Shown here: positions 8,031-12,806 of the stretch, piece by piece
Layout: each line of letters starts with the position of its first letter
How positions within the stretch are numbered: position 1 is the first letter of the stretch
Source: Azohydromonas lata NBRC 102462
GTDB taxonomy: Bacteria > Pseudomonadota > Gammaproteobacteria > Burkholderiales > Burkholderiaceae_C
Direction of reading: 5' to 3'
Length of the DNA: 12,806 nucleotides
Assembly: GCA_945878385.1 (NCBI GenBank)
Contig: CAMCTE010000050.1
Span: 1-12,806 of the forward strand
Position numbers and translations under genes: made by a program
The notes under the pieces: model-generated
Told to the model about the DNA's origin: nothing
Databases searched by the model: none
Seen by the model: only the letters and a program-made list of their open reading frames with translations

Positions 8031-9110
8031 ATGACGAGCTCCACTGCTGAACCCACCGCTGAATCCACGGCTGAACCCACGGCTGAATCGGGCAGGCCAA
8101 ACCCTGCACGCGGCAAGCGCGTGTTCATGCTGGGGGCCACCGGAACGATCGGGCAGGCGGCTGCGCGGGCTCTGGCGGCCCAGGGGCATGAGGTGGTTTG
8201 CCTGGTGCGCCCGGCTGTGCGTGCGCAGGAGCGCCACGGCATCAGGACCGGCGCGGTTCAGGCACTGCGGCAGGTGCCTGGCCTTGTCATTCGGGAGGGC
8301 GACCCACTGGACGAACAATCGCTGCGCAACGACGGGCTGCGCGGCGAACGATTTGATGTGTGGGTGTCTTGCCTGGCCTCACGAACCGGTGTGCCTGCCG
8401 ACGCCTGGTCCGTGGACCATGCGGCGCATCTGCGGGCCTTGCAGGCCTGCCGGCAAGCGGGGGTGGGGCATGTGGTGCTGCTGTCGGCCATCTGCGTGCA
8501 AAAGCCTTTGCTGGCCTTCCAGAAGGCCAAGTTGGCCTTTGAAGCCGCGTTGATGGAATCCGGCCTGAACTATTCAATCGTGCGCCCCACAGCCTTCTAC
8601 AAGTCGCTGTCGGGCCAGGTGGAGCGGCTGCGCCGCGGCAAGCCTTTCCTGCTGTTCGGTGATGGCGCTCTGACGGCCTGCAAGCCGATTGCGGACGAAG
8701 ACCTTGGCGATTTTCTGGCGTCCTGCATTGCCGACACCACGCGCCATCGGCGCATTCTGCCCATCGGCGGGCCGGGGCCGGCCCTTACACCGCGCCAACA
8801 GGGGTTGTTGTTGTTTGAAGCCCTGCAGATCAAGCCCCGCTTCAAGCAGGTGCCAGTGGCCTTGATGGACACCATCATCGCTGTGCTGGGCCTTGTGGGT
8901 CTCGTGTGGCCCGCGGCGGCGAAGAAGGCGGAACTGGCCCGCATCGGACGCTACTACGCCACGGAGTCCATGCTGGTGGTGGACACGCAAACAGGCCGGT
9001 ACAGCGCCGAGGCCACCCCGGAGCACGGGCGCCGCACGCTGGCTGAGCACTACCGCGCCCTGGCGCGTGGCGAAGTGGCCGATCAACGCGCCGACCATGC
9101 TGTCTTCTGA
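8031..9110 (+). CDS. bciA: 3,8-divinyl (proto)chlorophyllide a 8-vinyl reductase, BciA type
   Basis: BciA reduces the C8 vinyl group of divinyl chlorophyllide to ethyl with NADPH in (bacterio)chlorophyll synthesis; plant DVR is its homologue. The 359-residue protein is an atypical short-chain dehydrogenase. It has a Rossmann motif G-A-T-G-T-I-G at 35-41, V-S-C-L-A-S-R at 112-118 and the family signature S-A-I-C-V-Q-K-P-L-L at 152-161. F-Q-K-A-K-L-A-F-E (163-171), Y-S-I-V-R-P-T-A-F-Y-K-S-L-S-G-Q-V-E (181-198) and F-G-D-G-A-L-T-A-C-K-P-I (209-220) follow. L-P-I-G-G-P-G is at 243-249 and I-G-R-Y-Y-A-T-E-S-M-L at 305-315. These match plant DVR as I recall it nearly residue for residue. The first 25 or so residues are a low-complexity lead with TAEPTAES twice, ahead of the fold. 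No other photosynthesis gene lies nearby, so bciA stands outside a photosynthesis cluster here. A less likely alternative is a DVR-like reductase with another substrate. Confidence 0.92.
   Translation: MTSSTAEPTAESTAEPTAESGRPNPARGKRVFMLGATGTIGQAAARALAAQGHEVVCLVRPAVRAQERHGIRTGAVQALRQVPGLVIREGDPLDEQSLRNDGLRGERFDVWVSCLASRTGVPADAWSVDHAAHLRALQACRQAGVGHVVLLSAICVQKPLLAFQKAKLAFEAALMESGLNYSIVRPTAFYKSLSGQVERLRRGKPFLLFGDGALTACKPIADEDLGDFLASCIADTTRHRRILPIGGPGPALTPRQQGLLLFEALQIKPRFKQVPVALMDTIIAVLGLVGLVWPAAAKKAELARIGRYYATESMLVVDTQTGRYSAEATPEHGRRTLAEHYRALARGEVADQRADHAVF
8043..8090 (+). repeat. Four 12-bp tandem repeats at the 5' end of bciA
   Basis: Four units with consensus ACSGCTGAAYCC run at 8043-8054, 8055-8066, 8067-8078 and 8079-8090. 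They encode TAEP, TAES, TAEP, TAES. Units 1/3 and 2/4 are more alike, so the array looks like a 24-bp duplication of an older 12-bp duplication. It is in frame and probably codes for a flexible N-terminal lead outside the catalytic fold. Confidence 0.85.
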
Positions 9111-9114
9111 ACGG

Positions 9115-10263
9115 CTACATCGAGGCTTCCAGCATGTGGCGGTAGTCCTCGGCGGTGGCCATCACCGGATTGGTCTTGTGGCAATGGTCGGCCAGTGCAC
9201 CGCTGATGACGCGGTCGAACCAGTCGCGCTGCACCCCCAGTGCCGCCAAGCCTGATGGCAGCTTCAGCCTCGCATTGAGTTCGCGCACGGCTTCGGCCAC
9301 CTCGGTGCCTCGGCCATCGCAACCTGGCAGACCCATGGCCACGGCCATTCGCGTCAGCCGCGACTCTTGCTGAATGGACGCCGCCTGTGCATTGAAGCGG
9401 ATCACCGCCGGCAGAAACAGGGCGTTGAGCGTGCCATGGTGCAGCTTGGGGTTGACACCACCCAGGCTGTGGCTGAGCGAGTGGACGCAGCCCAAGCCTT
9501 TCTGGAAGGCCATCGCACCTTGCATGCTGGCCGACATCATCTGCCAGCGCGCCCGACGGTCGTCTCCATTGGTCGTGGCGGCCTCGATGTGGGCCCAGCC
9601 CCGCTGCAAGCCATCCATGGCGATGCCCTCGGCCGGGGGGTTCACCGCGGGGGCCATGAAGGTCTCCATGCAATGCGCAATCGCATCCATACCAGTGGCT
9701 GCTGTTAGGGCGGAGGGCAGGCCCAAGGTGAGGTCGGGGTCAAGAACGGCGCTGCGCGGCACCAGGTGCCAACTGTGAAAGCCCAATTTGCGCCCATCGT
9801 CGACGATGAGGATGGCGCCGCGCGCCACCTCGCTGCCCGTGCCTGCGGTGGTGGGCACAGCGATCAAAGGGGCTACCGCCGCTGTGATGCGCGGGCTTCC
9901 GCCTTCGATGGTGGCGTAGTGGGTGAGGGGGCCTGGGTGCGTGGCAGCGATGGCCACGCCCTTGGCCAGGTCGATGCTGGAGCCGCCGCCCACCGCAATG
10001 AGGCCGTCGCATCCGTGCGCCGCATAGGCTTGAGCAGCCGCCCGTACGGCCGCTTCCGTGGGGTTGCTGGGCGTGGCATCGAACACCGCGTGCGGGATGT
10101 CCTTCAAGGCCTGCAGCGCCTGAGCCAACACGCCGGCCGCCCGAACGCCCGCATCAGTGACCACCAGGGCTTTGGTGATACCCACGCGTGCGCATTCCTG
10201 CGGCAATGTGGACACGGCGCCGTGATCGAACTGAACCTGGGTCAGATAATGGATGGTGGTCAT
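9115..10263 (-). CDS. Iron-containing (group III) alcohol dehydrogenase
   Basis: This 382-residue NAD(P)-dependent dehydrogenase belongs to the Fe-ADH family, like 4-hydroxybutyrate or maleylacetate reductases. The nucleotide-binding G-G-G-S-S-I-D-L-A-K-G is at 92-102, and V-P-T-T-A-G-T-G-S-E is at 136-145. Metal ligands are expected at Asp193 and His197 (G-M-D-A-I-A-H), His261 (C-V-H-S-L-S-H-S-L-G-G) and a His in L-H-H-G at 274-277. In E. coli FucO the last two metal histidines are 14 residues apart. Here the His directly before Gly is 15 away and its neighbour is 14 away, so the exact ligand is ambiguous. The substrate is not readable from sequence. The gene converges on bciA with only 4 bp between the stops. 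It diverges from the hydrolase gene with start codons about 9 bp apart. CATCAT six bases before its ATG may be a weak -10 for a leaderless message. Confidence 0.9.
   Translation of the reverse strand: MTTIHYLTQVQFDHGAVSTLPQECARVGITKALVVTDAGVRAAGVLAQALQALKDIPHAVFDATPSNPTEAAVRAAAQAYAAHGCDGLIAVGGGSSIDLAKGVAIAATHPGPLTHYATIEGGSPRITAAVAPLIAVPTTAGTGSEVARGAILIVDDGRKLGFHSWHLVPRSAVLDPDLTLGLPSALTAATGMDAIAHCMETFMAPAVNPPAEGIAMDGLQRGWAHIEAATTNGDDRRARWQMMSASMQGAMAFQKGLGCVHSLSHSLGGVNPKLHHGTLNALFLPAVIRFNAQAASIQQESRLTRMAVAMGLPGCDGRGTEVAEAVRELNARLKLPSGLAALGVQRDWFDRVISGALADHCHKTNPVMATAEDYRHMLEASM
10245..10250 (+). promoter_or_regulatory. Possible -10 box for the hydrolase gene
   Basis: GATAAT (5/6 match to TATAAT) lies inside the first codons of the minus-strand dehydrogenase, about 20 bases before the hydrolase start. 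No convincing -35 is seen, so this is a weak call. With start codons this close, any promoter for either gene must lie within the other's coding sequence. Confidence 0.25.
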
Positions 10264-10272
10264 GGTCGGATG

Positions 10273-11268
10273 ATGAGCGAAAACCGAGATCAGACATTGT
10301 GCACAGGCGACCAGGGCGGGAAAGCCGATCGATCGGACTTGTTGCCCGGCATGCGGCAATTGCTTCAGCGCATCGAGCGTGCGCCTCAGGTGCCGTTCCA
10401 CCAGCAGTCCGCCCGACAGGCGCGGGCCGCCTACGAGCGCGCTGCCGAGGTGCTGGACCTGCCCCGGGCACCGCTGCCGGCGGTGCATGACATCCAGCTG
10501 CCCCGGCGAGACGGCGGACAACTGCGAGCACGGCTGTATCGGCCCGTGGAAGGCGCGCAGGCCCTGCCTGGCCTGTTGTACCTGCACGGCGGAGGCTTCA
10601 CCGTGGGCAGCCTTGAAACGCACGACAGCCTGTGCCGGCAACTGGCGCTGCGTTCGGCCTGCGCTGTGGTGGCCGTGGACTACCGCCTCGCGCCTGAACA
10701 TCGCTTTCCCTGTGCAGTGGACGATGCGTTTGACGCGCTGCGGGCTGTGTGCGGGCAGGGCCTGGGCTGGGGCATTGACCCCGCCCGTGTGGCCGTGGGC
10801 GGCGACAGCGCCGGCGGGACGCTGGCCGCGGTGTGTGCGCTGATGGCAAGGGACGCCGGCCTGAACCTGTCCCTTCAGCTGCTGATCACGCCGGGCACCA
10901 CTGCCGACGCCGACACGCCATCGCACCAGCAGTATGGCCAGGGCTACCTGCTGAACGCGCAAACCATCGAATGGTTCTTTGCCCACTACATCGACCACCA
11001 AGAGCGCCGCGATTGGCGCTTTGCTCCCTTGTTGGCCGATTCGATGGACGGTGTGGCGCCTGCTGCCGTGCTGCTGGCTGAATGTGACCCGCTGGTGGAC
11101 GAAGGACTGGCCTATGCCGATCGACTGCGCCTTGCTGGCGTGCCGGTGCAGTTGGAACTGGTGCGCGGCGTGGTGCACGACTTCATCAAGATGGGGCGCG
11201 CGCTGCAGGAGGCCGATGCCGCGCAGGCCTGGTGCGGGCAAGCGCTGCGTGAGGCCCTGGGCACTTGA
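10273..11268 (+). CDS. Alpha/beta hydrolase, hormone-sensitive-lipase-type esterase
   Basis: This 331-residue protein is a carboxylesterase of the HSL (bacterial family IV) group, usually cytoplasmic and acting on short-chain esters. Numbered from the ATG at 10273, the oxyanion-hole motif L-H-G-G-G is at 104-108 and D-Y-R-L-A-P-E-H-R-F-P at 136-146. The nucleophile motif G-D-S-A-G-G is at 177-182 (Ser179), the acid E-C-D-P-L-V-D-E at 270-277 (Asp272) and the base V-V-H-D-F at 300-304 (His302). The catalytic triad is complete. The N-terminal cap begins near L-L-P-G-M-R-Q-L-L-Q-R-I, so the true start must lie upstream of 10351. ATG 10270 and ATG 10273 are equivalent candidates, and the frame remains open far upstream within the opposite gene. 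No signal peptide is seen. The thioesterase-acetyltransferase gene follows 62 bp downstream. Confidence 0.9.
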   Translation: MSENRDQTLCTGDQGGKADRSDLLPGMRQLLQRIERAPQVPFHQQSARQARAAYERAAEVLDLPRAPLPAVHDIQLPRRDGGQLRARLYRPVEGAQALPGLLYLHGGGFTVGSLETHDSLCRQLALRSACAVVAVDYRLAPEHRFPCAVDDAFDALRAVCGQGLGWGIDPARVAVGGDSAGGTLAAVCALMARDAGLNLSLQLLITPGTTADADTPSHQQYGQGYLLNAQTIEWFFAHYIDHQERRDWRFAPLLADSMDGVAPAAVLLAECDPLVDEGLAYADRLRLAGVPVQLELVRGVVHDFIKMGRALQEADAAQAWCGQALREALGT

Positions 11269-11274
11269 TGATTT

Positions 11275-11299
11275 CGGCAGATGAAGTCATCGACTGCCG
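11275..11299 (+). other. Inverted repeat between hydrolase and thioesterase-GNAT genes
   Basis: CGGCAG (11275-11280) and CTGCCG (11294-11299) flank 13 bases that themselves contain ATGA-AG-TCAT. The second arm is followed by AGTATTTTC, a short T-rich stretch. It could be a weak terminator of the hydrolase gene or an operator for the next gene. Confidence 0.35.
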
Positions 11300-11330
11300 A
11301 GTATTTTCGCCAACGAACGGGAGACTGAAT

Positions 11331-12227
11331 ATGAACACCGTCAACGCCTCACCCGCACTGCCCGAACGGCGGGATTTCCGTTGTCTGGACCCGCTGCGCG
11401 TGCGCTGGGCCGAAGTGGACCTGCAGCGCATCGTGTTCAACGGACACTACTTGATGTACTTCGACACGGCCGTGTCCGCCTATTGGCGGCAGATGGCCAT
11501 GCCCTACCAAGAGGCCATGCACGAACTGGCAGGGGACCTGTTCGTGCGCAAGGCTACGCTGGAATATGAGGCGTCGGCCCGCTATGACGAGCAACTGCAC
11601 ATCGGTATGCGCTTGCTGCGGCTGGGAAAGTCTTCGATGACCCTGCAGGCCTGCGCGTTTAAGGGGCAGCGGCGCTTGGTGCATGGTGAGATCGTTTATG
11701 TGTTCGCCGACCCGGCCACGCAGACAAGTCGGCCGATCCCGGCGGTGCTGCGGGACTGGATGGAGGCCTTCGAGCGGGGTGAGCCGATGGTGTCGCTGCA
11801 ATCCGGCGATTGGGCAGCCCTTGGGTCGGCTGCTGCGCCATTGCGTCATGCCATCTTCGTGCAGGAGCAAGGGGTACCCGAGGCCGTGGAGCGCGATGCT
11901 GCCGATGCGACGGCACACCATGTGGTGGCGCGCAACCGACTAGGGCAGGCCGTGGGCACGGGCCGTCTGGTGGCACTGGACGCCCGAACCGGCAAGATCG
12001 GCCGCATGGCGGTGTTGCCGACGGTGCGGGGCGCTTCAGTGGGCCAGGAGATGCTGCGGGCCTTGTTGCAGCAGGCGCAGCGAATGGGATTGCAGGAAGC
12101 GGTGCTGCACGCGCAGTCCCCGGTGGTCGAGTTCTACCGCCGGCTCGGGTTCGAGGTGGCTTCCGAGCCTTTCGAAGAAGCAGGCATTGAACACCGCATC
12201 ATGCGCCGTGCCCTGGCTTCCAGCTGA
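11331..12227 (+). CDS. Fusion: YbgC/4HBT-like acyl-CoA thioesterase with ElaA-like GNAT acetyltransferase
   Basis: The 298-residue protein has two domains. Residues about 20-148 are a hotdog-fold thioesterase: V-R-W-A-E-V-D-L-Q-R-I-V-F-N-G-H-Y-L-M-Y-F-D (24-45) matches the YbgC/FcbC active-site stretch. Asp30 is at the catalytic position, followed by beta-strand segments up to V-F-A-D-P (124-128). Residues about 158-298 are a GNAT domain. It carries R-H-A-I-F-V-Q-E-Q-G-V-P (172-183), typical of ElaA/YjcF-like proteins, the acetyl-CoA-binding region R-M-A-V-L-P-T-V-R-G-A-S-V-G (225-238) and F-Y-R-R-L-G-F (268-274). The usual R-x-x-G-x-G loop reads R-G-A-S-V-G, with Ser for the middle Gly. Both halves would bind acyl- or acetyl-CoA; the substrates are unknown. 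GGGAG at 11319-11323 sets the start at ATG 11331. An earlier ATG at 11265 overlaps the hydrolase stop but adds non-homologous residues. The stop lies 1 bp from that of the convergent next gene. Confidence 0.88.
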   Translation: MNTVNASPALPERRDFRCLDPLRVRWAEVDLQRIVFNGHYLMYFDTAVSAYWRQMAMPYQEAMHELAGDLFVRKATLEYEASARYDEQLHIGMRLLRLGKSSMTLQACAFKGQRRLVHGEIVYVFADPATQTSRPIPAVLRDWMEAFERGEPMVSLQSGDWAALGSAAAPLRHAIFVQEQGVPEAVERDAADATAHHVVARNRLGQAVGTGRLVALDARTGKIGRMAVLPTVRGASVGQEMLRALLQQAQRMGLQEAVLHAQSPVVEFYRRLGFEVASEPFEEAGIEHRIMRRALASS

Positions 12228-12228
12228 T

Positions 12229-12806
12229 TCAGCGGTCGATCTCGAGGCGGTGCTCCACACGGCTGCCGGGCCGACCGTGTGCATCCCAAGTCTGCTCCAG
12301 GGCGTGCAGGTGCAGCGCTTGGGAAGGGGTCTGTTCCACCACGATCACAGTGGAGCATCGGGTGCCGTAGCGGCCATCCGGCGTCTGGATGAAGACGCTT
12401 GACAGCCAACGCTCCCACTCCAGCGCAACACCAGTTTGGGGCAGGTGTTCATCGGCGGCCTGTTCGGTATCGGTAAGTGCCTGCAACACCTGGTCGACCA
12501 AGCCCGCGGGTGTTGTCGATGGACTGTGCAGGTGACCGTGCACCTGTTGCTTGAGCCTTTGAAGCTTGGGCCAGGGTGTATCCAATGCCGCATTGGACAA
12601 GCCGTACACACCGGGCGCCAGGTGCTGGGCATGCCCGTGTCGGTTGCTCCAGCAGTGCGCCTGGTTTTCCTTCAGGTCCAGGCCCAGCAGGTTGTAGCCG
12701 TTGGTGTGCAGGCCCCGCAGGCTGTGGGCCAGCGCATTGGCATCGTGCAGGCCCGTCAACCAGGCCGGCACCAGGGCGCCGCGCGAAGGCAGGCCGTCCT
12801 GGTGCC
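12229..12806 (-). CDS. NRDE/TANGO2-family protein, partial (5' end beyond the window)
   Basis: The visible 192 residues are the C-terminal majority of a protein of the NRDE (TANGO2, Ser/Thr-rich T10) family. Markers are the start of the visible part, L-P-S-R-G-A-L-V-P-A-W-L-T-G, then G-Y-N-L-L-G-L-D-L, W-S-N-R, G-V-Y-G-L-S-N-A-A-L-D-T-P-W-P-K, and the late S-S-V-F-I and Y-G-T-R-C-S-T-V. The N-terminal N-R-D-E motif that names the family should lie beyond base 12806. Animal TANGO2 is linked to mitochondrial lipid and haem homeostasis; the bacterial role is not established. GTG 12771 is an internal in-frame codon and not a likely start, because homology continues upstream of it. The gene converges on the thioesterase-GNAT gene with stop codons 1 bp apart. 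Confidence 0.88.
   Translation of the reverse strand, partial: HQDGLPSRGALVPAWLTGLHDANALAHSLRGLHTNGYNLLGLDLKENQAHCWSNRHGHAQHLAPGVYGLSNAALDTPWPKLQRLKQQVHGHLHSPSTTPAGLVDQVLQALTDTEQAADEHLPQTGVALEWERWLSSVFIQTPDGRYGTRCSTVIVVEQTPSQALHLHALEQTWDAHGRPGSRVEHRLEIDR

Noticed and set aside
9766..10270. N-terminal extension of the hydrolase reading frame to 9766
   Set aside because: This part lies opposite the coding sequence of the alcohol dehydrogenase and has no homology to esterases. The protein family begins close to 10273-10351.

Overview
The window looks like chromosomal DNA of a high-GC betaproteobacterium, most likely order Burkholderiales (Comamonadaceae or a close relative). The evidence is the rbfA-truB-typA gene order, the style of the proteins, and the GC-rich codon use. 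A full-length BciA (divinyl chlorophyllide 8-vinyl reductase) suggests an anoxygenic phototroph or a recent descendant of one. No other photosynthesis gene is present here. Lineage and lifestyle are inferred from protein recognition, not from a database search.

Left part (1-2889): the end of a translation operon. A probable rbfA tail overlaps truB (tRNA pseudouridine-55 synthase), followed by typA/bipA (ribosome-associated GTPase). Next come a small exported protein of unknown function (2980-3342), a DMT/EamA permease (3374-4324) and dusA (tRNA dihydrouridine synthase). A second EamA permease runs convergently on the minus strand, and its tail overlaps the end of dusA by 74 nt.

Middle part (6345-9110): a 251-bp AT-richer control region separates the minus-strand permease from aceA (isocitrate lyase, glyoxylate shunt). 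It holds a perfect 24-bp palindrome, three phased TTGCAA-like sites and a candidate promoter. aceA is otherwise intact from ribosome-binding site to terminator, but an in-frame TAG at 7538-7540 replaces what should be the Lys codon of the conserved P-G-K-L-L stretch. A strong rho-independent terminator ends the gene, and bciA follows from what may be a leaderless promoter.

Right part (9115-12806): an iron-dependent alcohol dehydrogenase (minus) and an HSL-type alpha/beta hydrolase (plus) diverge from start codons only about 9 bp apart. The hydrolase is followed by a fused acyl-CoA thioesterase/GNAT acetyltransferase. A TANGO2/NRDE-family gene enters from the right edge on the minus strand and is cut by the window end.

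I found no mobile element, CRISPR array, tRNA, rRNA or defence system, and no clearly new biological system. The points most worth a second look are the amber codon in aceA, the operator array in front of it, the isolated bciA, and the two-domain thioesterase-acetyltransferase.
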